NCBI GenBank assembly: GCA_019843655.1
Contig: JACDQD010000006.1
Coordinates: 8,114,034-8,178,033 of the forward strand
Reading direction: 5' to 3'
DNA: 64,000 bases
Source of the DNA: Lethocerus indicus
Lineage: Eukaryota > Arthropoda > Insecta > Hemiptera > Belostomatidae
Below are positions 51,558-64,000 of the stretch, one piece after another (position 1 is the first letter of the stretch; every line of letters starts with the position of its first letter). The notes beneath the pieces are model-generated. The model saw nothing but the letters and a program-made list of their open reading frames with translations. It was not told the origin of the DNA and made no database searches. The position numbers and the translations under genes are program-made.

Positions 51558-54500
51558 TTCCCGAATGGAATTCAGTATGAGGCAATTATCTTTTTAAACA
51601 AGAGAATTCGTGTTTTAGCATAACTTCCGCTTGTTAATGCTAAAGTAAATTAGGGTAAATAATATGCGCTTTTTTAAAATGAATAGTAAGAAATTTCGAA
51701 ATGTGTTTTTCGCGCATTAATTTACGAGTTTTAGATGAAATTTTTCTTGGCCTACAGGAGGCGTACTGTGGAGTGGGCCAGGCGGCGGTTGACACCTGAC
51801 TAATCGGCCCGCTCAGATCTCCTCCCGATGACCCGAGGCCTTTTCCCTTGAGCTGTCTTATTAATTATACGGTGACATTCTGGCCCCACACAATCGTGAA
51901 TTCGCTTAACTGTTCCTCGCCTCCGCCTCCTCCTTCTCTTCAGTCGCCTCCTACCGTTGAAATGCTTTCAGGCGGGCAGATTCAAGTTCGGCTGTATAAT
52001 TTCCCAAAAATTAATCGTAGTATTATATTACAAACTACTTTAACAGTATAAGAAAGTTAAAAATTTATAATTTTTTACAAGGAACGAAACACTTAATAAA
52101 CTCGTCTTTAAGACTTAATAAAGATTGTCGAAATGCAGATTAATAAATTTCAAGCAAAAATCGTATATACAGCTTAATACTATACAGATTAGTATGAGCT
52201 TTTCAGCAGCAATTATACAAAATTATATTCTGTAATTTTTTAATCCATATTTCTATTAGCCGACCTCAAATCATCAATGTAGAAAATATATTTTTAAAAT
52301 GGGACAAATTTAGAAAAAACTAAGAACGATTGCTTGAATCCAGTTCAGCATAAAACTTGCTCTTCGATGGCTGGAACATCACTACATGGGTGTGGCAATT
52401 AGGCAACCATTTCCGTTTTACGGGATATTGGGAAAACGCGTTAATCGCAATTTGAAATCACCTCGCAGTCCATTTTTTTCGAAGCCCGCGAAACAGTACA
52501 TTTGCGGGCATTCTAATTTCCGAACAGTCTAAAAATAATTGGAGCAAAGAAATAAAATGAAAGAAGTACGGCGGGTTCTGAGGAGGCGGCCTCACGTGCT
52601 CAACGGCGGACCATGATTTATTCCTCCAATATACCGCATTGGCCTGTTTTACAGTGAACGAATATAAATTCCGATTTACGTAATGTGCTATTCATCTGTC
52701 GATGATTTATTCATTTAACTCGTAAAACAGCTGTAACGTTTAATATGCATAACTGGTTTCGTCCTCTCCGGGCGGGATTTCTCCAGGTTTACACCGCTCC
52801 TAAGTGGAGTGGTTATCCTCAATAAAATTATATTTTAAAATGTCCGGCGACATTAATATCGAATCATGAAGTTGAGTGATGGTCTCGGAAAGATCCGATG
52901 GCTCGTTTTAAGTTGGGGCGAAAATAAAAAATCTAAAGTATAGTTTAATGAAGAATACCAATTATAATAAATGGGTTCATTTCATGAAATGTAATATTTG
53001 TTTTACATTTATCTCCTTACATTATAAACTAAAGTTTATATTTAAAGTCTGACCATATATTTAAACAATACCAAAAAATATTTGGGTTACCAATTCCAAT
53101 AGTACCATTATATAGAATAATAAAACGTTCCCATAGTTCTGTAATGTTCCGAATCAGTCTGTATGATTATTGTGGTTACAAAGCAGATCGGAATGCAAAT
53201 GTGTAAACGAAAACTGCCGATTGCTGTTGTGATGCACGTGGAACGAGTCTTAGGGTCGAGTGCACCGATGGCAAAACACAGAGAAGAAGAACTTGATCTT
53301 GCTCAAGGCCGATCGAGTCCCAAGTGCTTTCAACTTTAAACGACTTTGACCACTCTTTCCTCCTCCCTCCACCCCCCTCCCCCGCACCCAATGCCAGCCC
53401 CTCTTATTAAACCGATATCGTATTTGTTCTGTTTTTATTGCCCGCCAGATAACTTGTTTTTATTTACGCCAACGCGGATCACCGTGCATTACATTCGCGG
53501 TATGTTTCAAAAAGGGAAAAATTCACGACACGAACTGATTCCTATTGACTCTGCTGGGATGCAATATTTTTCTAACATTTTCGATATTTTAAACTTGTCT
53601 CCGTGCAGCCATGTTCTCGGAGCGGATTATTGGTTTAACGGGAAATAAATTCAGCGTTCGTTCAACAAGCCGAAACGTAAATGATTACAGAACTTACGAT
53701 TAGTGCACTGTCAAAAGCATTCGCACTTCTCGAGTTATGACGGTAATGCCCAGTGAAAAACCTGACGCGATCCGATTCCTATCGGGAGTGCAGAGGTTCA
53801 ACATTATTTTACACACTCCATAAGGAAACGACCTGTATACTCCTCGTCAAAGGCAAAATAAAGTCATTCTTTCCGGTTGTCGATTTGGATCAAGTTTTCT
53901 GATCGCACCGACAGGTAAATGCCCAAAAAGCGATGATTGATGCAATGTCAATTCCGTTTACACGACCCGCCCCAGTTCTTGATTTACGATGACAATGTCC
54001 AGTTGAAAATTAAACGAAGATCACTATTGTTTCATTTGTCTCGGGGAATGCATTTGAAATTCCCCCTCCCGACCGGTTAATAAATCAACGCCCGCGGTTA
54101 TGACAACTTCAATTCATCAGCCGCTCCAGAGGCGGTGCAATGCCGAGTTGCGAAACAGACAAGCGAAAATAAGTATCCGGTCGCATTTCCGCGCTGCGCG
54201 GATTCTCGCTTGTTAGCGTTGTTTATTCCCGATACGTCGGGAAAACGCTGGAAAATCGCTGCATTAAAAATGGCATCGCGTTGTTTACACAACACCGGGA
54301 GCCGGCCTATAATAGGCCGTGGGGCTCCGTTTGGCTTGAATAGGGGCGGTCACCTATTACTATTAGCGCGTGGCCACGTGTCACTTTGTACGGGCGCCTC
54401 GCCACCGCAACAATGTTGCAGTCAATGCCAATTGCTCCTCTCCGAGGGGGAGTCAACGCACCTTCCAACTCGACGATTGTTTATTCCCGTGTTGAAACCG

Positions 54501-57500
54501 TTTCTATTCATTCCCCTTTTACCAGAGAACGCACCCAGAGCGTTACCCACGTGTCGGCGTTTATTTTTAAATTCACTGGGTGAGTGCCCACTCGCATTGA
54601 TGGGAATCATTTTGTAATCTAAACACGCTGGGAAGTGCAGTAGGACGTGAAAGTTTTAACAAATAATTTTATATGTAACTTCGCCGAATGAATAGAAGCG
54701 AATAAAGGAAATTAATGAATAATTAAAGTAATTAGCCAAAATCGGTGCCTCAAAGTCCCAGACATGGTGTTATTCTAGCCCACTAGTCTAAATTCACTTG
54801 TGCATTCATGCTGTACTAATACCACGGAGCCTCAGTTGCGATGTTCCACCCGTCGCAAACTGCTTCAATTTTAGTACTAACACTGGGCAATTTCTTAAAT
54901 ATTTTACAATAATGTCTTGATCCGACTATAGGTATAGGATGGAAAAAAGTAAAAGTGGGGATGTAATCATTTTACACGCTTAATTTAAGATACTAGTTTG
55001 GGGTCCACGTACCCCATTTCGTTTATTTTTATTTAAAATTGTAAAAAGAAGTTGAAATCTACCGAGACTTACATAATTATCGATATATAAAGATGTTTGA
55101 GATTTTTCCTTTACAATTAAAATGGAATAAGACAATGTCGTATTCTAAAGAAAGGAGGATTACGTGGGCCAGAAGGCTGGCACCGTCAAGAATGCGGTGC
55201 CAGTGCCCCAGCACAAAACCTCCCGGGGCTACGCACATATCTCACCACCGCTACCACCGGGCAAAAAACCCACCATCGCAATGACTTCAATTTCAATCTC
55301 TTTGATGTGCGCGGAGTTTCTTTTTTTTCTATCCTCGGAGAGATTAAAAAACTCTTCGGGAACCGATCAGTATTCACGGGGCGAACGCGGCCTATCGTCG
55401 ATACATCGGCCTATAGAGCAAACACTGCCGGTTGGGAACGCGGGGCTGTCTAAAAACTGGCGCCCGTATATTATTGCGATGTCTCGCTAATGTGACACGG
55501 CCCGGTAATTGCGCTGCAGCCGGGTTCGAACTCCGAGACTAGCTTTAATTGTCGGCGTCGTTTGGCCGCTCCACTCGAACGACGGCGGCCATTTGCGGTT
55601 TGGAAATGCACCGGTTTTTGAAGCGGTACATTGTTTTGTAAGGTTATATGGACTACTTTGTCGTTTAAACGCCGGATGGCTTCAATAAGAACTGGGGTTT
55701 TATATTTATATTAAAATGAATAAACAACTGACGATATTTCGAGGATTAATACAAATGCTTGAAAACATGTTCAATAATGCTAATCAATTCATTATTCTTA
55801 ACGTTATTATTCCTTTATATATTCGGAAACAATTCGCGCAGTAAAAAGACGTAAAAACTTTTATTCGATACTAGGCTTACTAGAAGTGGTAATACAGTTT
55901 GATCATTCACAGTTTGTCTAAAACTAGCTGCTTCAAAAATTATTTTCAACATGTTGAAAACATGTGAAGGTTCATGTGATTTTGTCACTCGAATGGGAAC
56001 AGCGTTCGGTAGATACAGGAGAGTTGCATTTTAGATTTGTAATTCAACCGCCTAGTCTTCGAGGTATGACACCGAAGTAGTGTATTGTGTTCATGCACTC
56101 CACTGCCCCAATTCGAAAACGATTACTCACCAACATATAACACTAAATAACACCCCTCACGAGTACTGAACATTTAAGAGTACACAGGGCAGCCGCCCTG
56201 AAAACCTATTTGCACAGTTCTAAGACTCGGGATTAATGAGCGGCCATAGTCGAAGGCCTAGAACACGGACGACATTATGGTTAAACAGAAAATTACCCCT
56301 ATCCTACTTTGAATTCAGGGGAAATTAAATGTTGTGCCCGGCGGCAACTTCAAATGAACGGTCTTTTGATCAACGTATTGGATTCAGTGTGCGTCAGAAT
56401 CGGGACCGCTTTTCTGGAGGGAATCAAATATTCATCGGCGGCCTTGTGAAGGCTGAAAATCAGGAAAGTGATTGGGGGGCTGACAGCGCAGTTCCGCGAT
56501 TAAAGAAAACGAATTCTTTTGCATTTGGGGAAAGGGCGGGTTGGGGGGGGGGTAAAAAAAAGAAACGTGAAGCCCCTGAAGCCAGCCTTTAATGACGTTG
56601 CAATTGAAAGCGTTCAAAATGATGAGGGTGCGCAGACCCCCTGCCCCCGTCCCTCCCATCAACAACCCCGTATGACCGAACAATGAGCCGTACCGACCGA
56701 GATTGGCCTCATTGTCAAATATTCAACGCCTAAAACGAAAATCAAATTTCTTTTAATTGTCAATTGAAATTCTTCCCGGCTCTATGGCGTTATTTCGATG
56801 GCTTCCAATTGAACCGTCTGATATTTACCGAAGCTGCAAGACGTGATTTGTTTCTTTTTACTTTCCAACTTTCGCACAATGCCACATTCTCGTTGTACCG
56901 TCACTTTCGAAAATTAACGATGCAAGTATTGGGCAACGTTAAATATTAAAAAAAATCCCGGGGGAGGGGTTGTGGGCATTCTTTTTAATCTTTTTCTGGC
57001 TCATTTAGAAATATGGATGTGTGTGGATGTGTATAAATATTAAATTCGGATTTTAAAAAGCTTAGATAAACACTATGAAAGTGTGTATTAATTGTATAAG
57101 GCACCTCTGTTGGTTCGGATAGTTTTTAGGAAAACTGTCAATATATTGTAAAATAAAATCACATATTTAATTCAATTTTGTTCGGTAATACATTACGTGA
57201 ATCGCAACCTCCGTATTTATATTCTTTTTGCAATCACTTATACTACGCTGAGTATCGTCTTAATGTATGTTTCTTAGAAAATGATTTAAATGGCTGCATG
57301 TTTTTTTATATAATAATATTCCGTTTTACGAAGTTATTGTTTTGTTTAAACTGACTGTTGTATTTATGGTAATACCGCCTACCAAGACGAAGTGTAGCAA
57401 TAAAATCGGTCACTTAGATTGTACATATTAAAGTCCTCCTATTTAATATGAAAACATCAAAAGTGCTCGGCACCGAACTCCCAGAATGCGGTTGACCTAA

Positions 57501-60500
57501 TGAAATAATAGGTTGTCCCTTTCGAGAGTGTTATCACGCAACGGACCCCCCCCCAGTCGCCCTTTCAAACCATTAACAACTGCACCGTAAGTAAATATCC
57601 CGAGGGCCGGTAACAACTTCGATCTCGTGTACACCCTTTCGTATTTCTCCCGTGGCGAGGGAGTGAGAGGGAGAGAGAGGGAGACGGAGAGAGAAAAGGA
57701 GTAGTGAGAGAGAAAGAGAGAGAGGGTGTGAGAGGGAGAGAGAAAATTTACACTCGGCCATGTTTTATTAAAATAGTATGCAAATGAGAATTACGCTCAA
57801 CAGAGATCGAATTACGTACGGTTGTTCGGCTCAGGTCTGTACCCCACGCGCCTTCCTCCCAACTAATAGCCCGGCCGATTATGCCTTTTCTGTATTGCCC
57901 TTAGAAAATAGAAGAGGGCGCATTCAAATGACTTCATTCCGCGCCGGCGGCATCACAAATAATCTAAGCTGTTGTCTCTGTTGTAACCGACAAAATATGG
58001 TCACTTTTATCGTCTTTTAGGTAATGCAACCGGCAGCGGAACATTTTTATAATTCATCCCATACTGTTTGGCAACTCCTGGCCTCTCATTTATGGCTGCT
58101 CAATAAAATCCTGGCCGCGCAAATCAATTCTGGACAAGATCAATCTCGGGGACGGTAGCTTCTGTGAATAAGATAAGTGTTTTTTTTTGTTTTTAGTTCA
58201 TTCTCTGTTGTGGGTGGCATGTGTGTAAGTGCCCTCAATACTGCCTGGGGACTGCATCTTTAACCTTACCTCCTCAACAAATTTATTCCTCTGCACCGTG
58301 GGCTCATTCCTGCCGTCGGTTTCCCTCGTGAATCTTCGATTGGGATACTTTTCCTTTACTTTTCCGAGCAAAGAACCCTACCCCGCCCCTCACTTGGAAG
58401 CATTCGCGTTGCCTACTGAAGGCGGGAGAAGTCTAGCAGATTTATCTTTATAAGATATTTTTTATAATGTTCACTACATTCATCAATTTGGATGTAATAC
58501 ATAGATGTTTTGTAGCGAACGTAGTTTGGGAACTTCCAGCTTCGTTTTGAATTTATCATTTTCTGAAATTCCCAATGTGTTAATTTACCTCATAAAAATA
58601 ATATTAACTACCGGTTCAGAACTTGAAAGTTGACATTCCTTCAAGCCTTCAAGCGTCCAAGTACTGGGCGCGCGTGAAAATTCTTTAGCAACTTAAATTA
58701 ATTAATTCGTCATTGTGGTTACCCTTCATGGTTCTTCATTAATAGTTGGATGTAGTATATACTTCACTAGTAGGACGACAATATCTACGTGTTAACAATA
58801 GAATGGGCATAGCAGTCCTAATATCAACAGGTCGCACATTACTTTTTCGAGCCATCAATGGCTGCAATGAATGAACCACACTCGATCGTTAATTCCATTC
58901 TTTTTCATCTTACTGCAACGTAAATTTGCTTTCTTACACTACAAATGCGTAATATTTTCTGACAAAGAACTCTTTCTCTATCCTCTTATAGATTCACAGA
59001 GCTGAACTGATATTTAAATCTGTTTTAAAACATGTTGATGAATTCACACATCGAATATTCAAAATCGCCACAATTCGTTTATTCTCGAATAATGTATCTG
59101 AAATATACCGCATTGCCGGTAGATTGCTTCGCAGCATCTGCAAAAATAGTTCTTTCTCAGCACTTTGCAATTGTCCGCTTCCACTCGCCTATTTATTCCT
59201 AAGTTAGACTAGAAAATGGCATGAGTGATAAGAAAGTACTTTTTACGGCCCAAAACTAAAGGCAGTTAATCTAAAAGGGGTCAAAACAATTGTTGCCGAT
59301 TATAATCGTCAAAATTGTTGAAATTATAATAAGTTTTTTTAAATCAACACAGTGCCAAATATAGAACAGAAAGTTTCTCAATATGTAAAAGGAGAAGTTA
59401 CTTTCTCTTTTAAGTAACTTAAGCAGGCGTTGTTTTGTTATATTGGCCACTCAGATTTAAAAGCTATAAAGAGAAAAAGTATTGTGAAAGTTTTCATCCA
59501 CGGAAGATACTGATATCATTGGCGATACAAAAATTTCGATTTGTAATACACTACATTCTTCAAAGAATTAATTGGGAAGGAAGGGCTAAGAAATCACAAA
59601 GGTTACATTTTTAACTCCGTAATGTTGGAATTATTCATACATCCTTATACTTCAATCGCTGACACTAATCCGCTCTCGATACATTTATGCACTACTTTTA
59701 AAATAATGGGACAAATTGACTACCATTATATGTTAATAATTTATACGTATCTATAATTTCCGGTACATATAAACTGTTGTATATCGTAACTCGTGTCTGA
59801 CTATTCTCACTTGTTCACGTTCTTCGGTCCTAGAGGAAACCAGTTTGGGTTTAGCACGCCGTTAATAGTTCCGGAAGGAGACCGATGGGGGGACTGGTGA
59901 TGAATAAGGTGTTCTATGAATCTATAAATTTACCGAGGTAAGTGAGCGCTCGTTAACAAGAGGTGGCACTAAATCAGGTTATTTATAGGGCGGAGTGTTA
60001 CCCGCAAATTTAAAAGTGTGTTTTAAAACATTGTGCCTCGTCACCCATCGACAGAGCGTTGATTGAGCCGGCTCGCCCAATTAGTATTCCGGTTGGGCTT
60101 GTTCCGCTCAGGCGCTAGGACTACGAATCGGACCATTTGCTTGAATTATAATCCCTTTTTTCTTTTTTAATAATCTATATAATGATTCATAGGGTGGACA
60201 GATGGCGCGGTTGAGGCGGGGCGACGGCGGGTATCATTCATTATTCAGTCTGGACATTATCGGGGGCCTGACCCAAATGCAATAATTCACCCGCGAGTTC
60301 TGCCCCCGCTTCGAAAACCTTCGGGAAGGCTTCACCGACCGGTTCGAACCGGACGACAATTTAGAGTGAACACCGCTAACTGGTAAACCGCGTTTTTTCA
60401 ACTGCCTTTTCATCAAATTAGGTCCGACGCGGTGACCAAGTAAGTACCCGAGCCCGGCCGGCTTCAGAGAAGCTCACTCTTCCTGAGAAATAAATGGGAC

Positions 60501-62849
60501 GCGAGCGCTGTGAATTCTCGTTTCTGGGTCAAAGCTTAAAAACTCCCGTGGAACGTAATTGAACCTCTGACCTCGACCACTGTCCCTGCATAATGCTCTT
60601 AATTGCGGTTACCCTCCCGGAACAATGTTGGAGCCAACGTACTTAATGGCACCCTATAAATATATCCACGTTTTGTCTTGTGCCTATCTTTTTCTGGGCT
60701 AGGCTTCATCTACCTCATCACCGTCCATCTAACACAGAAAATACCGATCAATTCATTGACGCATTAACCAATATTCTTATTAATGAATTTGTCGCCATTT
60801 AATGAAAGAATGCAGTTTTTCATTGTTGAGCTAGCGCTTATTTTTTAAAAGCATTTTCATTCGGTCTACTGAAAATGAGAAACCACTAGTTATAGACTAG
60901 TTGACGTGCTACTCTAATGAAGCGCGAAGGATGAAGACGTTGAATGAGTAATAGATGACTAAAAGTGATAAAAATCGTAATTTTCTTGATTTCTCTCCGC
61001 AGTATGATGATTCCATAACATGGTAAAATCCCTTGTGCCTTGCAACCAACTATTTCTTTTTTTATCTAAGGGATGAATTGTCTAACACCGTTTGTGTTTT
61101 TAGTCAGTTGGTGCAACTGTTTCAATTTGGATCGATTTAAGTATGGAAATTTATGAAAATAACCCGGACAATAAACTGTACAATCAGCAGAATATTAGCA
61201 AACACGATAAGATATTTTCTCCGACCCAGATGCTTATGAAAAGAAAATGAGAATGATAAACTCCAACATATCTGAAACTAATCCAAAGAGATTGAAGTTG
61301 AGCCGAACAAAGCGAAAACAACAGTTCGAACCCCGATAATAGCCCAAGTAAATGGATTAAAACCGTATAAATAACACAGGTATATATAAACCGACAGAGA
61401 AACATCCGTTACTCACTGACCACCGGTATTCTGCTCTCCTGAGAACATGAGTTAAGAAAAATACCACAGTAATATAAGTAGAAGATTTATTTTGTACGTA
61501 TTTTATGTGAACATTTACCTTACAATTTAACAAATGTTGGCTAATTTCAGTGGTACGTTTGGAATTAATATTTTTACCACTTAGAAACAGACATTATACG
61601 TGATCCTAAAACACCTCATGCTAAATGAAGATAAAATGTTTGTAGCTTAAAATAAGCAAATGACAGAATGTACATTAATAAGTAAAGAACAGTGTAACTC
61701 TTTTTAAAGTGTAACTTCTTTAATTATATGGCGATATTGGTATGGCAGCGTAATGGAAAAACGGGACGAAACTAAATTATTCCACTTATATCTTTGAGTT
61801 GTAACTATGGTCAAGGTTCTCAAGTATGTCAAATATACATTAACTTACTCTTGAAAAATTTTAATTTTTACAATATATAAACACAAAGAAGATAAAGAGA
61901 TGGGCTTCTATTAATTTATAATATATAGCGGGTTTAACACATTCGAAGGTAAACTCAACATTCATAAATAAATCGCGGACACAACTATTATGACAGTCCA
62001 GTGGAAAGTTAATACAGACAATATTGCCTCGTTCAATGTAGTTTGTATAAAAGATAATTGAATGCGTTGAATGCTTTCTAAGAAATGTGAATGACTACTG
62101 TTACAAATCCTAATGGCACATTAATGCTAAGGTTAAATTTATGTTAATTTGTCTCGGACTATCCGTTTGGTATTCAAGAACCGTGGTATGTTAATTTATT
62201 TTATATCGGTTTTCCATACAAACAACTAAATAAAAGCCACCGTGCCGGCGACGAAGCATTCCCGTTAATAGAGACTAGTGATGTAACGGTGCGGCTTAGA
62301 AGTTAATTCGATGATAATTTCATTCCTTTTATTATTCCCCCGAGAGCCCGATTCTCGCAGCCGTCATTCAGGAGTTAAACTTATAACCGCGTACAAATAC
62401 ATTATTGGGATGCGTTCCCGCGTTATTCAATACAGCTTCCGCCGGTTCAACAGTTTAAAACAAAACAGAAAAAGCGCATTGTGATACTCTGTACACAACA
62501 GCCTGTACGTTTACAGAATACTGTAACAAATGTTTCTATACAACAGTTTTATATTTAATATTTTATAATTCCATGAATAGTAATATAGCGGTAAACATTT
62601 GGGGTGACGGAATATGAACATTTACAGTCCTAACAATAAATTTATGCGGAAGATATTTTATAAACGTGTCCCCGAATTTATTAGAACATGACTCGTACTG
62701 CGCTGTAAACCAATTTAATTACTGTATCCTCTCGTAAATGACACACATTTCTTTTAATTGTTGAAAGGTTAACTAACGCGTGTTTGTAGTAACGTTTAAT
62801 TCTATGTTCGGTCGGAAAAGCGGCAATCAATAGTTAATTGCCGTATTTG
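51556..62849. other. Gene-free interval with CpG-rich patches
   Basis: No coding exon I can support. Patches around 54120-54600 and 55160-55620 are rich in CpG and carry overlapping open frames on several strands, but no frame shows domain features. A GA-rich tract lies at 57655-57745. A 14-bp palindrome, CCGGTTCGAACCGG, lies at 60339-60352. Distal regulatory DNA or upstream exons of the bHLH gene are possible. Confidence 0.5.
57655..57745. repeat. GA-rich imperfect simple repeat
   Basis: A purine run of GAGAGAGG and GAGAAAGAG units interrupted by GTGTGAG. It is low complexity; the minus-strand open frame reading SLSLSHPLSLSLSL derives from it. Confidence 0.85.
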
Positions 62850-63520
62850 AATATTGTCCGAAGGATACAATAGAGGACACTTTCCCGGTGAGAAGAATGC
62901 GGGAGTACTCGACCGGTCGGGCCGGGGCTACAGGTCGTGCGTACTCGATACTTTCTTTTTCCTAAATCGTCGCAAAACCAGCGGCACGGTGACGGTCAGT
63001 AGCCTCTCAGGTATGGGAAGGTCGTTGGGCAGAAGAAACGAGCCGAACAATGTCGAATTATAACTGAAAACGATGTAATGTTTAATACATTACTACGTGC
63101 ACCTCGGCCGTCGGTTAAACCGGTCGAACCCCTTCAATGCCGGATTGCGAGGAGCCGGCCGCCCCCGCCCCCTGCCGGCGTTGTCTCGGGGCGGCGTCCA
63201 CTGCCGAACCTCGCGCATTCCTCGAAGCGCGCCAACAACGCATGTCGGTCGGGGACGGTGGGGACAGCAGGGCGGGGGGCGTGCCCTACCATGTTCCGGG
63301 CGGAGGCGTCACGGCTCCGATTACTTTCTGTCGTGACGGGGTCAGTCGACACGCCCTGGATCGCCTCCCGACGGCGGCAGTTACGAAACCCCGGCCCCGA
63401 GGGTTACGCTCGATTTCGGCCTGCCGGGATATCGGACGATATACGAGATCGTATTAAGTCGGGGCGCATAAATCGTGCGCCCATTATATCTAATGTGACG
63501 GTCAATAGGTGTTTTTAAAT
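62850..63520. other. CpG-rich block near the right edge
   Basis: GC content and CpG density rise sharply, especially 63100-63420, and open frames exist in several frames at once because stop codons are rare. None shows a domain. This could be a promoter-associated CpG-rich block or first exon of a gene lying to the right. Confidence 0.4.
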
Positions 63521-64000
63521 ATCCCTCACTTTCCGTTTCGAAAAGTAAATGGGCATTGAGCAACAGATAAGGATCTCGTATTTTCATAGTAAATTTAATC
63601 AATTTTACCGTACGTTCTTTATCTTGCCCTCACTATTTTTCTCTACTCTCGTTCGTATTAATAATACATAACATAATACTATTATGTTTTACATCTCCTA
63701 GGCCACTTTTCGAATCCTTCCTTTTTTTGGGGCTGGCACCTATTGGGATGAGGGTGGTCTCAGTTTTGTACTGCCTAAGTACATGTTCGCGGTGTTGTTT
63801 AGTCTTGTGTTCCTCTGTACGGTAGGATGCAGTTGGACCTGTCTTTCGGAGGTCTCACCATCGCTAGTAGCGTTACTTCAGCAAAATTGGGAACTACTCC
63901 CGATAAGGCGAAGGATCGTGAGGAGACGGCCGCAGAATTGTTATTGCGAGGTTTCGCAGATTGCTCGAGTAATGATAGGGCACTCCAGGCGTCGGCCTAG
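63521..64000. other. Right-edge sequence without recognisable feature
   Basis: Mixed composition, with no exon or repeat that I can identify. Confidence 0.4.

Noticed and set aside
53700..54010. Two similar stretches around GACGGTAATGCCCAGTGAAAA and GACAATGTCCAGTTGAAAA
   Set aside because: Similarity extends only over about 20 bases with mismatches; not enough to call a repeat.
54135..54617. 160-codon open frame on the plus strand
   Set aside because: GC-rich region with overlapping open frames on both strands; no domain, signal or family resemblance, and no splice context.
63078..63518. 146-codon open frame, with overlapping 79- and 106-codon frames
   Set aside because: Long frames appear simultaneously in three frames because the block is GC-rich. 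The composition is Pro/Arg-rich without domain features.

Overview
The window is nuclear DNA from an invertebrate animal, most likely an arthropod and probably an insect. This rests on intron-rich genes with GT-AG introns, a mariner-type transposon remnant, many (TA)n, (AG)n and (GT)n microsatellites, and protein families matched to animal orthologues. The species cannot be read from the sequence. I assembled three protein-coding genes exon by exon. All lie on the minus strand and every exon junction keeps the reading frame.

Layout. (1) 1-6628: a BTB-BACK-Kelch gene closely matching KLHL17 (actinfilin). Twelve coding exons give 554 residues, and the last Kelch repeat runs off the left edge. 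(2) 6629-29048: about 22 kb with no supportable gene. It holds microsatellites, a 71-bp minisatellite of about 12 units (14758-15585) and copies of a dispersed foldback repeat. (3) 29049-29560: the best-preserved foldback element, with two long inverted arms flanked by an 11-bp direct repeat. (4) 31183-34906: a complete six-exon, 305-residue SEC22A-type longin/multispanning membrane protein. (5) 36600-40870: a bHLH transcription factor of the TCF15 (paraxis)/scleraxis family. Its basic region, HLH and C-terminal CTFCL block sit on three separate exons. (6) 40871-64000: about 23 kb without a recognisable gene, containing a 200-bp internally deleted mariner with both ends intact and a strongly CpG-rich block near the right edge (62850-63500).

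The genes do not form a functional unit. A Cullin-3 adaptor, an ER-Golgi trafficking protein and a mesodermal-type transcription factor share only orientation. The gene-free tracts on both sides of the bHLH gene are plausible regulatory landscape, but no single enhancer can be proven from the sequence.

The most unusual signal is a repeat family at 7 loci (about 7.1, 14.4, 29.1-29.5, 38.0, 39.0, 40.4 and 42.0 kb). They share a short core: CTGANGA, a small GGC/GCC stem, GAAACCGGTC, and complementary GCTA/TAGC flanks. The order and spacing resemble a hammerhead ribozyme with a very short stem III, the type described from Penelope-like retroelements. One extra T and several mutated copies make catalytic activity uncertain. 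Two copies also carry the 71-bp minisatellite, so the satellite array probably arose inside this mobile element.
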